A DNA stretch of 64,000 nucleotides from Phorcus lineatus (Eukaryota > Mollusca > Gastropoda > Trochida > Trochidae), in NCBI GenBank assembly GCA_921293015.1, contig OV121091.1:12801755-12865754 (forward strand), written 5' to 3'. This document shows, one piece after another, positions 48,401 to 58,980 of the stretch. Every line of letters starts with the position of its first letter. Position 1 is the first letter of the stretch. Both the position numbers and the translations under genes were made by a program. Under the pieces are notes generated by a model that was not told where the DNA came from, searched no databases, and saw nothing but the letters and a program-made list of their open reading frames with translations.

Positions 48401-50113
48401 TTGTGGTTGACGTGGTGGTTGTTATAACTTGAACACAGTATCAATAAATAATTATTCTTTAAAAAACTTAAAAATCAAATTGGTAGTTCAACCAATAGTG
48501 TCTGTTCATGTACCAATATACAAGGTACATGCCAATACCTATTTGGTTTCAGTTGAATTTTCATTAGATTCTCAGATTTATATATGTTCAAATTGGAACA
48601 GTGTAATATTTTTATGGCAATCAATACATTCCTAGCTGATCCGCCTCAAGAAATACTGAAGAACACAAGAAAAAGGTTTGCAGGAACCATTGCATATTGA
48701 ATATCATCTCTTTTACAAAATCATGAATACCATTATCTGCTGACAGATTCCAAGGAATATGGAGCATCATCTTAAAATGCATTCTTCAAGAGTACGATAC
48801 TTCCAAGAGCATAAACACAGCCAAGAACTTTTTCATGAATCTGAGCCTATTATGCACACAGCTCACCAAAAGAACATTAAATTGGACTAACCATATTTTT
48901 TTTTAAAATGCACACCATTAACCTATTTCATACGATTCCTTGGAAAGGAAAAAACACAACTCACCCCAACAGATGCTATCGCGCAGACTCTGGACAAGAC
49001 CGGGCAAAGATCTGAAATCTGCGACATTGAAAAGCTTCCTCTCAGAGGTTGCAATCTCCTGCAGCTCATCGATGAAGATTTTGTCTCCAACACCAAGAGC
49101 AATCATGATGATACCATCATCCCTCTTGGCAGCAATGGCCTGGGCAATGGTGTCTCTTGGCACCGTAGATCGTCCATCGGTAATAACCACAGCAATATGA
49201 GGAACATTCGGTCTTCCCTGAGTCCTGAACATCCTTCTTGCTTCTTCAATACCTTTGGCAGTGTTCGTACCGTCCTGGGGCTGCTTCAGATATTGCACTG
49301 CATCCTTGAGCTGCGCCTTGCTTTTGTAAGGATTTAGGCCAATGACGTCTCCTATGAAGGTGCTGTAGACGATGACTCCCGCGTGAATGGCCAGTGGTTT
49401 AACGTCCAAACTGTCAATCAGAATCTCCACGAAATTGATAACTCTTCTCCACTCTTCTGGCAGAATGCTTATGGAACCGTCAAGGATGAAGATCACGTCT
49501 CCGGGAACATCGCATCTGATCACTGAAAATTAAGGAGGGCAGCATTTATGGTAAAAAAAATAATATTTGATAAATCACCATAATTCATACGTCGTTTTTT
49601 GGGAAAATTATTTTCGGAGGATTTTGGATGATTAAAAGCCACGTGGCAGTGACAAATTTGCCAGTTAATTTCCTTTTAAACCTATGTATTGTTCATTGTC
49701 TTTGGTATCAGTTATAGTATTATGATATGTCAAGTACACTTGCTTGGAAATTTGACATAAATTAGTGTATTTCTGAGTAGCTAAAAATTTCAGAAAGAAA
49801 TTTGATATACATACACCAGTACATGAACAATCTTCCTGGCATCAGTTAACTAGTTTTACGAATTTTTCCAGCTATTGCAGAAACCACTCACATCAACAAT
49901 CAACTTAATTTCTTCTCAGGTGTCACTTGGTTGACAACGACCCCAAAACTATCTAGAATCGTCGCCAATATTATCATGGCAAAAGTGAGTAAATGAAATT
50001 GTAATTATTCTTCAATAAATGGTCAAATACGAGAATATAGACTTACTTTGAGAGGAAACAAGTGATCCTCCTATAAGTGTCCCAAAGACAAGAAGAAAAA
50101 TCGTCCATCTCAT
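33441..50113 (-). CDS. Gene A: Pif/BMSP-like shell-matrix protein (VWA-VWA-chitin binding-LamG) with a giant repeat insert (14 coding exons)
   Basis: Join in transcript order: 50113-50047, 49522-48965, 48427-48347, 47807-47648, 47122-46889, 44737-44571, 43855-43793, 43113-42922, 42166-41966, 41450-41292, 40992-36779, 34836-34746, 34465-34386, 33467-33441; 6294 nt, 2097 residues, no frame conflict. Residues 1-22 signal peptide; 23-208 VWA1; 209-235 Thr linker; 236-422 VWA2; 423-443 linker; 444-627 three Cys-rich chitin-binding-type exons; 628-2097 LamG-like domain with an insert at ~695-1989. Both VWA domains keep MIDAS (DGSIS, DGSDS; ITDG). VWA + peritrophin-type + LamG is the architecture of Pif and BMSP, which bind chitin and guide calcium carbonate deposition in molluscan shells; the role here is inferred from that. 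Similarity to a described orthologue cannot be checked by eye. Confidence 0.82.
33795..34235. mobile_element. Foldback-type dispersed element, copy 2
   Basis: AACCTCCGTCATAAATTCCT near 33818 is mirrored by AGGAATTTATGACGGAACTA near 34192, and ACGAAGGTTTC by GAAACCTTCGT. The interior AACGGCGTCGCTGATTGCAC matches 22440-22830 in inverted orientation. It lies in the last intron of Gene A. Confidence 0.75.
34386..34465 (-). CDS. Gene A LamG exon c
   Basis: 80 nt by analogy with Gene B: GKIERRQAGILLGACEGYPS.. to GEIEE, then donor GTTAGT. If the donor is not used, the frame runs on 15 codons to TAG at 34341-34343. Confidence 0.7.
34746..34836 (-). CDS. Gene A LamG exon b
   Basis: 91 nt, phase 0 to 1: RAGFNNVQLVYDGSHIKAVV.. 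ILPLS. Same length and YDGS motif as Gene B exon 20027-20117. Confidence 0.82.
35102..35711. mobile_element. piggyBac-like MITE flanked by TTAA, copy A
   Basis: Ends TTAAAGGCACTAGTGCACGC and GCGTGCACTAGTGCGTTTAA are inverted repeats with TTAA at each outer edge, the piggyBac target site. Non-coding, 610 bp, in a Gene A intron. Reverse orientation of the 58981-59619 copy. Confidence 0.82.
35712..36050 (-). mobile_element. Diverged second copy of the MULE-like MITE
   Basis: Inverted relative to 7330-7773: CAAAAGCCTTCGGTATCAGT, TAATGACTAGGTTTTTG, GCTAAACTGGTGTAAGAACG and the end ATGATTTTAATCAGATTG correspond to the first copy. Its arms are much decayed. It abuts the TTAA element to its left. 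Confidence 0.65.
36779..40992 (-). CDS. Gene A giant exon: LamG start, repeat insert, LamG continuation
   Basis: 4214 nt in one open frame. It opens with CKPSVHYTFDKG..KLVLNMTYRM (LamG strands) and closes with LVTNC..PSIMILTG..LMSLPA. Between them (36908-40792) lie ~1295 residues: eight W..GxGxIP repeats, ten 15-residue SW-x-SQGSQGQ repeats, two more W repeats, a Gly/Ser/Thr/Asn-rich low-complexity tract, eight further W repeats, then RTRR and RMKR. The paralogue Gene B has 16 residues at this point. Flanked by TTTCAG and GTAAGT with phases that fit its neighbours, so the whole exon is likely translated. Confidence 0.9.
36938..36975 (-). other. Paired dibasic cleavage-type sites (RTRR, RMKR)
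   Basis: The segment RTRRSLVARMKRQ sits between the repeat insert and the resumption of LamG. Both RTRR and RMKR fit the R-x-K/R-R proprotein convertase consensus. Pif is known to be processed into two chains, so a similar split is plausible but not shown. Confidence 0.5.
37115..38165 (-). repeat. W..GxGxIP block 3 (8 units)
   Basis: Units: LWYILGHDGNVVKSGNGEIP, SWKIITLGGGIKSGTGTMP, QWEVVLPGGVVRKGTGDIP, TWSITKPDGTVQNGTGQLP, TWTLTLANGTVITGSGSVP, SWTISRGGTVHSGNGAIP, HWTLIGPDGEVREGTGEIP, RWQAMGPDGKIYSGNGQIP. Confidence 0.88.
38865..39035 (-). repeat. W..GxGxIP block 2 (2 units)
   Basis: ATWNLTLPDGTTRSGRGQLP and INWQISGRDGSPKSGQGSLS. Confidence 0.8.
39296..39744 (-). repeat. Ten 15-residue SWxSQGSQGQ repeats (45-bp)
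   Basis: Units such as SWMSQGSQGQGGGDP, SWVSQGSQGQGGQDQ and SWGSTGPQGQTVQNP. Units 3-5, 6-8 and 9-10 repeat as triplets, giving a 135-bp higher-order period. Gln/Gly-rich, probably disordered, as in other shell-matrix low-complexity domains. Confidence 0.92.
39750..40735 (-). repeat. W..GxGxIP protein repeat block 1 (8 units)
   Basis: Units run AWFLISEAGDVLRSNKGSIP, IWQILSPTGKVLNSGDG, VWFVYGTNGTVVRSGNGEVP, RWQILSPAGQTIKTGTG, MWFVYDNNGTLLRSGNGDVP, TYHIISTSGKVLESGSG, IWYILDSNGAVRKSGYDVIP, HWKLMGRDGNIINTGTGRIP. Odd units are followed by a GTLxGTLVKQ-like segment, so the true period is a dimer of ~75-80 residues. Confidence 0.88.
41292..41450 (-). CDS. Gene A degenerate chitin-binding-type domain 3
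   Basis: 159 nt, phase 1-1: KCTMKPHSDRRNYVQNIPGY.., RPCAPGSVF, LCSC, ending GNITPE. Only four Cys remain; the pair expected around NYVQ is missing. Acceptor TTTACCTAG. Confidence 0.7.
41966..42166 (-). CDS. Gene A chitin-binding-type domain 2
   Basis: 201 nt, phase 1-1: DPCKNRPDNTVHNYNGNGCR, AYWMCRGG, CCPKGTRY, GCVRDPTCVEKC. CBM14-like Cys spacing with an extra adjacent Cys (CC). A Pro/Asp-rich tail (PPDPPADNTES) follows. Donor GTGAGT. Confidence 0.78.
42922..43113 (-). CDS. Gene A chitin-binding domain 1 (peritrophin-A/CBM14 type)
   Basis: 192 nt, phase 1-1. Reads CTGCIIDNGIGYNPYPEDCS, KYVQCYREG, RPCPFGQYWD, ITC and KC. Spacing of the last six Cys and the aromatic residues at KYVQCY and QYWD fit the CBM14 fold, which binds chitin with exposed aromatics. 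Confidence 0.85.
43198..43325. repeat. 22-bp tandem repeat, ~5.7 units
   Basis: CAATTATCATGACGATAATC + AT repeated head to tail; each unit is itself nearly palindromic (ATTATCATGACGATAAT). Intron of Gene A. Confidence 0.95.
43793..43855 (-). CDS. Gene A short linker exon
   Basis: 63 nt, phase 1-1: VITTSVAVPATTTPMPPITM + PG. Joins VWA2 to the chitin-binding region. Confidence 0.72.
43858..44288. repeat. 39-bp satellite, about 11 units
   Basis: Unit ACATATAATTGGTCTTCTGT + TAATTTAGTACACAAAAGG. Variants TCTG../TATG.. and AATTTAG/AATGTAG alternate along the array. It starts within a few bases of the splice acceptor of the linker exon at 43855. Confidence 0.95.
44571..44737 (-). CDS. Gene A VWA2 exon c
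   Basis: 167 nt, phase 2 to 1: YAKDEGIIMIAVGIGDSVFM.. to LKELICKG. It is the C-terminal third of VWA2. The 2.15-kb intron before it holds two MITE-like insertions. Confidence 0.85.
44865..45566. mobile_element. 700-bp MITE with ~45-bp inverted ends
   Basis: AAGGCCTGGTCACACAGCCC at 44865 is mirrored by GGGCTGTATGACCAGGCCTT at 45566, and the match continues through AAAAGTCGCGTAAA and TGAATCAC. The interior is rich in GCG, CGTA and TGCGC words and codes for nothing recognisable. No clear target duplication. Inserted in the VWA2 b-c intron. Confidence 0.8.
45830..46301. mobile_element. Element with AAAGGGACACAGAGTAT ends, copy 2
   Basis: Left AAAGGGACACAGAGTAT and right ATACTCTGTGTCACTTT are inverted repeats; interior matches 6838-7129. 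Inserted in the VWA2 b-c intron of Gene A. Confidence 0.7.
46889..47122 (-). CDS. Gene A VWA2 exon b
   Basis: 234 nt, phase 2 to 2: STFIGDVVGLSPYNDKTQLK.., HPRFGTNTALGILEVR and ISIVITDGQSK. Completes MIDAS Thr and Asp. Acceptor TATTTCAG, donor GTATTC. Confidence 0.85.
47648..47807 (-). CDS. Gene A VWA2 exon a
   Basis: 160 nt, phase 1 to 2: LECNMPADLVLLLDGSDSIE.. VGMIVY. Carries the DGSDS part of MIDAS. Confidence 0.85.
48183..48294. mobile_element. Small MITE with CAGTGGCGGATCC ends
   Basis: 112 bp, starts CAGTGGCGGATCCA and ends TGGACCCGCCACTG, which are inverted repeats. It sits in the Gene A intron after the Thr linker exon. Non-coding. Confidence 0.65.
48347..48427 (-). CDS. Gene A Thr-rich linker exon
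   Basis: 81 nt, phase 1-1: VITTTTSTTTT.. ending MTPLPPE. Likely O-glycosylated spacer, same design as Gene 2 linkers. Confidence 0.75.
48965..49522 (-). CDS. Gene A VWA1 exon
   Basis: 558 nt, phase 1-1. MIRCDVPGDVIFILDGSISI.. to LRDSICWG. Intact MIDAS: DGSIS, DGTNTAKGIEEAR, VVITDGRST. The flanking Cys near each end probably pair, as in the other VWA exons of the window. Confidence 0.9.
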
Positions 50114-50130
50114 TTTTGCAACTTGAAAAT
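50047..50130 (-). CDS. Gene A signal-peptide exon
   Basis: Acceptor TTTTTTCAG ends at 50131, 17 nt of leader follow, then ATG at 50113. It encodes MRWTIFLLVFGTLIGGSLVS and SQ, a clear signal peptide. Donor GTAAGT, phase 1. The acceptor means an upstream non-coding exon exists, not located. Confidence 0.82.
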
Positions 50131-50354
50131 CTGAAAAAAGATAAATTGTTTGGTAAATATCTCGGTCAAAAATTATTGATAGTCTAAATTTCAATTTGTT
50201 TCAATTTTACTTCACTTCTCTTTTACTTTTTATTTTCAAGGCAATAGAAATATTATAAATAACAAGAGGATATGGTAAGAAGAACTTTTTGAAGTGATAT
50301 GACCGATTTTTACATAAAAAAAAAATTCAAGTATTAAAGTAGTATCTCCTAATT

Positions 50355-50446
50355 CTACCACTACTCCTACTGCTGCTGCTGCTGCTGCTACTACTACTAC
50401 TACTACTACTTTTACTACTTCTACTACTACTACTACTACTACTAAT
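50355..50446. repeat. Trinucleotide (CTN)n microsatellite
   Basis: CTG and CTA runs, interrupted once by TTTACTACTT. About 220 bp upstream of the Gene A signal-peptide exon. Confidence 0.9.
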
Positions 50447-53400
50447 GTTACTAAAATGTATTTCTTACTATGCCATTACATCTTTTGAATCGCGCGTCAC
50501 AATTTAAAAAATACATCCCTTTTCTTACTTTTGTAAAACAAAATATCATAACGACACTACAATTCCTCTTTTCGATTTCAAAATCAATTTGTATAAATAT
50601 CAAGTACTTGAACAATAACCTGCCCCAAATACAAATGTCAATTTAACATTACTATTGGTTTATAAGTAGCATAAAATACTTCTTTAATTCAACAGCTGTT
50701 GTCATCACCTAATGCAGTAACCATTGAGCTGACATGGCTAACGTATCAGGAAGAGATGCAAGAAACGAGGAAACGAGCCCCGCACAAGCTAACGAGTAGA
50801 ACCTGTATTCTTAAATGCATGTCTGTATTTCATTTGACATTGTATGCATTTCGTAGTTTGGAAAAATGAGACAGTGATTAACTTTTAAAATCTAATTTTT
50901 TTAGAAAATTACAATAAATTTGACATTCTGTGATGTTTTTTTACCAATTTTCATAGTAGGACCGTTTCTTTGGGCCACATGTATATTCAAGATAAATTTC
51001 TTGTATGGATGTATATATCATAAAACATGATAATTGTAAAAAAAATTGTTGTGTTAATCAATGTGAAATTTTATGTATTGAGGAAAGGTAAATTATTTCG
51101 AAAAATAATATCTAATGATAAAAAAATCAATCGAACAGTATACTGTATTGATAAGTATAATATATCCATGTTTTTTTGTAAATAGCTAAAAGCCTACAGC
51201 TACTTAAAAGGACAGTAGAGGTTTTTTCGCTGAAATAAGTCGCTTAAATATATTTGGAAATTGATATACAGTAAAATACTTCTTTTTCTTCGAAATATCA
51301 AGTTCAAGAGCGAGTCTACATGGTTCCGTAAAGTCATGCGAATCATTTATGTAATTTTAAGTAAAAAAGGTGTTAAGATTAAAATGGCCGCTTTACATGG
51401 GACACCTTTTCGAACGATTACTGATAATTGGGTCGTGTAATGAGATGTTTTGCCCTCTAATGTTATATAAAGTACACAATTTAAACGGTAAGTTTTTAAA
51501 AGTATAACGTTTATGCTATCCCCCTTATAACATGTTTACCCTCTTCCGTGAATGATGTAAAAGAAGCAGGCACGTTTTTGATAGTAGATAAAAGAGTCTA
51601 GCGAACAATTACCATAACTAAGTGCATCGTCGCAAACTAGCATCAAATTGTTTGAGATATTGCCATGCATATTCCGTATAATCCGTATTATAAATGGTAA
51701 TATTTAGACGATATAGTTTTTGAGTAATAATTATTAGAAATAATAATGATTAGAGAACAATAGAATAATTAAACTTTTGTGTCCTTATATGATCGCGCAC
51801 CGTCTTTCTAATAATAACTGTCAACAAAAATGTGAATATTTCAAAAATGATTTAGGCATCATTAAAAATATTGTCTTATTTTTAAATATGTTGGATCAAA
51901 TGATAAATTGTGAAAAAATATCAAAGACCAATACATCAGTTTCGGCTTACAATTAAGCATAATCATCTCCCATTCAATCCAATTTTGAAATTTATTTAAA
52001 ACATTTATGTAGATTATATGCTATCAAGATGAACCAAAAAAATAATTTGCTGGGACATTTTTAAAGTTTATTTACAACACAGCCTACATATAAATAATGT
52101 ACATGTGAAATTTTACAAATACTTTTTCAAACATAGGTATAATAGAATCATAATTCACAAACCTTATGCCCAAATTAAAGTTCCATACAGCCGTCTTGTT
52201 CCTCAGTATGTCTCCGAAAAATTCTTGCCGAATATTCAAGCACCACGACTGGACTAAGAAGTCAGGTGACGCGATAAGGATATTTACTTATATCCGACTT
52301 TGGTGCACTTTGATGGGGGTCTGTGTAGAGGACCCACGGTGGTGTGTAATGGCCCTGGGGGACGGGCTGTATAGACAGAGGACTAATGTCTTTCATCCTT
52401 GACTTGATAAACGATGGAAAGATGAAACAGGTCACGTGACTGTCGTGACGGGACGATCTTCTACGTTATGCAAAAGTCAACTGAACTAGATTCGTGCTGT
52501 ACTTTGATATCTTAATTGGTAATGAAATTAATTTTCTTATGTCGTTTTTGGATTCTAGATATTATGGGGAAAATATTTTTTATTCAAAGCCTGAAACAGG
52601 TGTCATGATAAAATTGTTTCCACTTCTCTTAGACCCCGATTTACTATTCCAAAGAATACCTGCATTAGGGGATGTGTTAATCTTTTAATTCTTTTATTCA
52701 ATCATTTCTAAGGTTACATCATAAATTATGGTGTTACCGTTGTAACATGAGGTTACAGAATATAACCAACTGCTAGAATCACATGTTGCAAAAGGTACCT
52801 ATGTGTTACGTGGCTAATGTTTTAAAACATTGATTTTTTTAAATTTTGTTTAGGAAAAATGAAGCGTTATAACTTGTTATTTCATCGATCTCTTTTGAAA
52901 CAGATATTGCACTCTAGAATATTTGGGAATGAAAATGCTCTGTGTTATGTCAAATATATATAGATGATATTAACATGTCAACACTTAATAAGATGACATA
53001 TGATAAACTATTCCACGATGATATGATAGAAGTACCATTTGTATCTCCAAATCTAGGGGAATAAAATAAACCCACATTCTTACCTCTCTTTGAAAGAAAG
53101 GTATTTCTGATGAAAACGAACAATGTATTGAAGACATCGCTTGCACGCACTATTTGGTGCAACGAAAAATTAGGTACCTTTTTGTCTAACAAAACACGAC
53201 ACATTTGACTTGAAAATGTTCTAAAGGTCATAAAAGCAGTAAATATATAAATGTGACGTGAAATTTCGCCTTCTGCATATGCAGAGGAACATTACATGTT
53301 TTTATTGAAAACAGGTAAATTATATATAATTGCCATTGGGAAATGTATATGCAGTTTCAGTGATATAGATGGACTATCAACACGTATTATATTTTTGATC

Positions 53401-56400
53401 GCAATAAAACCAGTTTATTTTTCAATACACCTTGTCATTTTGCTTCTTCTCATAAGACAAGAAATGATGTTTATGCAGTTTATGCGAAGTCCTACCGATG
53501 TGTTTATTATGACTTAAATCATGTGAATTACATTCATAAAATTTGATTTTGTAACACTGAATTATTATTCATGTAATAATTTTTTTTAAAAGTACATAAT
53601 TAACGCCACCATATGACTGACGCTTTCTCGATATTCTTCAGTCGTTGTGAATAGCTATAAAACAAAATATACCAACTTCCGATAATAATATCTCAACATT
53701 GTTTGCACATGAATAAAGTTTATAATTCTGAGGACCATCTCAGGACGTGTGTAATATTGTCCTAATGGTGATGAACCCACTGAAAGTTCATTCTGTACCA
53801 TGGATGTGCATTTCCTCACTGTATAGTATTGTACATACATTAATCTGGAAGTGTACATGGAGAATGGATGATGATGGTGATGAATTATATATGTTCTCGT
53901 TCTGACGTACAGAGGATTACCGTTATTCTTAGCCATTTCCTGTGACATTGGCAGTTATCACAGATTAATCTGTGAACGTAGAATTAAATGGATTTTGATG
54001 TTTGTAGGATCAAAAGCTTTGTATCCATCCATCTGGAACAACATTTGAAATTTTGAAATTGTGTTCTGATATAAACTATTTTCAATGTTTGTAAGATTAA
54101 AAGCTTTGTGTATGCATGTATACATACATTTGGAACTTTGAAAAGAATTTTTTTTTAAATATTGTGAGAAACGATGTATGATGTTTTTAGAATTATACGC
54201 TTTATAATTCATCCGAGGTACACTTGGAAGTTTGAAATGAATAGAGAGAGATATCGATTTAAACAAAGTTAAGAATTTAAGAAATTAGAAGACTTGCATC
54301 CAGCTAATTAAACTACGGTTGGAAATTTGAGTTTTTGTAAGGATTTGGTATTGTGTGGATCAGCCAATCAGTTGGCAATAAGTTTTTATTTCTCCGAAGA
54401 TTGAAAGATATGGCTATAAATATGTTTTACCAATCTTGGAATGGAATATTGCAAAATAGCACAAGATACAGAATATATAAAGAATATAAAACCCTTTTAT
54501 CATCGGAAAAATACTTAACTGACATTACTGTAAAAAAAATTCCGCAATTTGTATATAAGATTAAGATCTGGTTTAATACGTTTAAAAGCAAATGAAAGAA
54601 GATGTTCTCCAAACATGTTTAAATTTAAAAGCCTCATGAGGACGGGGAATGAAGCCCTGATGCTAAGTACATGTAAATATGTGTTTCATTGCCTAAACAG
54701 AAGGCAAAGATTACTTGAATTGTGATATTTGTTAATACTGAAAATTTATTATGTATAAAATTTATTATGTATTGAACTGCACATGTATATGGGCCAATGG
54801 CCTACAAAAATGAATAAACACACTTGACTTGAGTAGAGTTTGAGATACTGCTGTAAAATGAATGTATTCTTCCTTAGACTGAAATATGCTTATTTTGAAT
54901 TACATTATGAAATTAATAATGACTTATATAAAATAAACGAGGTTAAATAATTCGGATATGATGTGATACGTTCGTTACGCATGTTTGAAGAGGTTTTACA
55001 AATTACTTGTATTCTTTTAACTAGACATAAGACATAAGAAATAAAGTATTGCCCTTCTCATTATCATGTTAAAGGCACAGTAGCACGTTTTTTTTAATTA
55101 GGTAATGTAATTTAATTTTAAACCCAAATCGTATGTACCATATCTTCAAAAAAATGAAACGACACTAGCCTAGATCACATTGACATGCAAGTGCCCCTTA
55201 ACATCCCAGACTTAAATTTAGATTTTCGGTAGAGTAATTTGAGGAAATTCCGTGATACTTCCTAAGACAGGTCATTAATTTTATCTAGGTCTGTAGACAA
55301 ACTTCAAAACCTTTTACCCCGTGCCCAAACAGGTATAACTAGTTTTGCACACCAGAATACTAGCCCAAGACGTCAAGACCAGCGTCAGGGTCAGGTATTT
55401 GTAATGCGATTATGGGAATTCGTTGGAATGAACCTAGAATCGTGACTTTGTGGAAATGTGTGATATGCTCAGCTTATTTCTACAGTATAGAGACGGGAAA
55501 TGACAGAATCTCTGGTGATTTTATGGTGTGATGTTTTAAAGACCTTAATATCTGAAGATATTTTGTCACAAGAATCATTCAAAAGGCGGATTATTATTAT
55601 TAAATATGGTAGCTGACTGAGCTACCATAGAGACATTAGCAATTTTGCATATTAGCCGCAACCTTTGGTTAAAAAAATATTGCAATACCTCTCATACTAT
55701 CTCATGACTCTTCTTTGTGGTATAGTTTTCCTATCATGTTAAAATGTAAGTTAACAGAATAAAACACAACAAAACGAGTGGAGGTTGTCCTGGTATGTGT
55801 GGGGTATGTTTGGGTTCTGTCCGGATGGCTTTTCGTCCTTTGTGGTTTCGTTCGGTTAGGTTTTGCAATTTTAAGACGAAAGCACACCTGGACAAAGCCC
55901 GCTTGGACAAACCCCCCACAAATGTGAGGGAAAAAACCTAACTCTTATTTATATTTTTCTGTAAAAAAGGACATTTTGAAAAGATGTAGGAAACAAATAC
56001 ACAATAATGAATATAACAGCACGTCTCGTATTAAATTGCAATGTTTCAAATACATTATATACAGTAAGATTTCATTAAACAAAGATTTCATCGAGTAAAC
56101 AGCACTTACATCAAGGGTTTTTTCAGTTAAAAATATATTTAGATGTTATAATCATAAATCTAAACAAAATATAGATAATCAGCACTTATCTCATGTTACA
56201 TAATAGTTCTCATGATTTTTTATAATTTCATTTTCAGACTTCTATAGCCAATGATGAAAACATTTAATCTATATATATTATAGATTGAAGGGATGATGAA
56301 ATCACTTATTTCATTAAGGATCTTTCTAATCTACTTCCCAACCCTCAGTGACTGATACCTATTGCCTGACTCACCCCCAATGACTGGTCAGTGACCTCAA

Positions 56401-56636
56401 ATTTATCTATTAAGAGGTCAGGAAAGACCACTCCATCAGCTTGGACATTTGGTCACGTGATGACGTAACTTCTGCTTGTTCGTGTCCAGTCTATCGCCGA
56501 GCGTGCAGGACGTGACATGAACAGGTGACCATCATAATGACCATTGTGAGAACCGTTTTGATTAACGTTCCTCTTACTGAACTTTTACATCCCAAAATTT
56601 ATTCAATTATCAAAGATTCGAAATGGGCTCTCGTTT

Positions 56637-56939
56637 AAGGGGAAGTAGCACGTTTTTAATAAATAAAATATAAAGTCTTTTCTCAAAAAGAAAGAGTCTT
56701 CAAACGAACGTACGATGATCGGTAAAGCGATGTGAATTCATTTCTCTTCCGTGTTCACACGAAAATGGCCGCTAGTGGTTTTCACTTGATACCTGATTAT
56801 TTCCTCTACGACTACGAATGCTTGAGTAGAGTCATGATATGTTTTGACTCTACGGAAATAATACATTTGGCAAAAACTATTGTTTATTAAGTAAATTTTG
56901 AAGAAATAAATCTTGCAAAATCGTGCTACTGCCCCTTTG
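56637..56939. mobile_element. ~300-bp MITE with AAGGGGAAGTAGCACG ends
   Basis: AAGGGGAAGTAGCACGTTTT and AAAATCGTGCTACTGCCCCT are imperfect inverted repeats. Half-copies start at ~55072 (GGCACAGTAGCACGTTTT) and ~51208 (AAAGGACAGTAGAGG). Non-coding. Confidence 0.6.
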
Positions 56940-58980
56940 ATAAACGACGCTCGGATAACGTTTCTCAGAAATGAAAAAAAAAATTTAATCCTTTTTCCTC
57001 AATTCAATTTGGCTATTTATCAAGCATTTAAGTATGGACTGAACTGTGTTTTCCTTGTTTCTCTACTCGTTCGACCTGTTAGATTGTCAATATAGAACGT
57101 ATTGTCTAAAACAAGAGACAACAGAGCATATAAAGATATGACCACATTGCCAATATCTTCGAGGCTGAGAAGTAAATCCGACATGTTTCACTAACAATCA
57201 TTTGTATATACGATCTCATATGTAGGTGCATTGGAACGTTCCTTAAAGTAAAGTCAAAGTCCTTAAAGCTCTTTTCATATTTTTTCATTAATAAAAAATG
57301 CTTTAATCATAGTAATCATGTTCAATATACCTAAGCATCTTATTACAGTGGAACATAAAAATACGTTTGTCCACAACATTTCGTCCAGCGCGTTTTTTAT
57401 GACATTCCTTCACATAAATGTCGTGGTTTAAAAGTACTTATAAAGTATTTCAATTTCATTGTTTTAGCACAAGGAGCGTCTACTACATCCCGTTATATGA
57501 CACGTACGGTTCATATGACAGGTCATATGGTTAGGTTATATGATATATTGACAGTTTCAAGTGGTAACGGTAACTTGAATAACAAAACAAATGGTAAACT
57601 TCTTAAATCATTACATCAGTTCTTCAACAGAGGCAACAGCTTTTCTTGAAATCTCAAAACTATCTAAAGCATTTTCTATTCAATGTGCTATTCTTAAGCT
57701 TCATCAAACCTCCTTATCACATACCAAACAATGTTTGAAAAGTGTATTTACAAGTCACAAGATTGTCATTATGTTGCTGTTGTCTCTGAGTTTTGAATTT
57801 CTTTATTTCCTATTTCGTGTCCCGCTATGTCTGATGTACTGTCCAAATAAGCCATACGGCTTGTTCGCCTATCCTTCTTTCTTTTCAAATGAAAGAATGT
57901 ATAAACCTCATGACAGGTTTACTTTAACGATATATGCATTCTGTTGACAACGTTTCCAGAAAAGAATATTTCAAAAGAATTTAGGCATTTTTTAGCGATG
58001 CTTGTACTGCTGCATATAGAAGGTTTGTTCACATACCTGGGTTTTACTAGTGCACATATCATGCAATTTCGGATGCCTTTGAGGTATCGTAGCATTGCGA
58101 AAAGGAAACGTACAAAAAACAAATGTGCAGATTCATTCTTCTCTAAGGCAAATATTTATCATACCCTGCAATTAACCGTAACTGTTTGGAGAGGTCATTG
58201 AAGTGACCAGGGTTCAAAAGCAGAGATCTTTTCAACACAGGCTATCATATTTTGTCGTTTGTGACGTCATGAAACCATTGTCCGTGACGTCAGTGATTTA
58301 ATTTCTGATATTTCATGTCGATTTGAATGGAATAAAATCGTTAATAAGGAAATTATTAAACTCGGGAGTGTTTCATACAACTTTACGAAACTCGTACAAA
58401 GTTGTGTACACACGTCGCTCTCGCTCGGTCAGTCCAAATTTTCCCATTCGTTTCGTTAAAAGTCATATGAAACATCTCCTCGGGTAATGATCTATATTTA
58501 TGTATATATTATAATTTGATTGTGTTTGCCAACCATTGTGTCCATTGATGCATACTGTGTATTTGTTTATCCGATGCACATGTTTGTACACATGGTTGTA
58601 AGGTTTGCTTGTTGGAAGAATCATATGTTTAAACCATAATTATTTCTGGAAAATTTGAAACAACAGTTAATCACTAGATTCATTTATACATAATTTGTTG
58701 TATATTCATGAATTCATTAATCCGGAACAGATGGTATTCATGCCATTGTTTGATCCCATAGGAGTTACCAAAATTATAAAATGAACAAAACGTATCATTT
58801 TATTGTTTAAAAGAGTAAATACAGAGTTCATCATTGGGTCAATACGTCGATATGATACTTGCAGTTTCGTCTTCTGTCCTTGAAACGGAAAGTAATTCTG
58901 ATGTAATCAAATTTCCGTTTGTATCTTGAAGGTAAATATATAAATTTTCTGCTCTAAAAAGGAGTGTTATTCTGATGTAA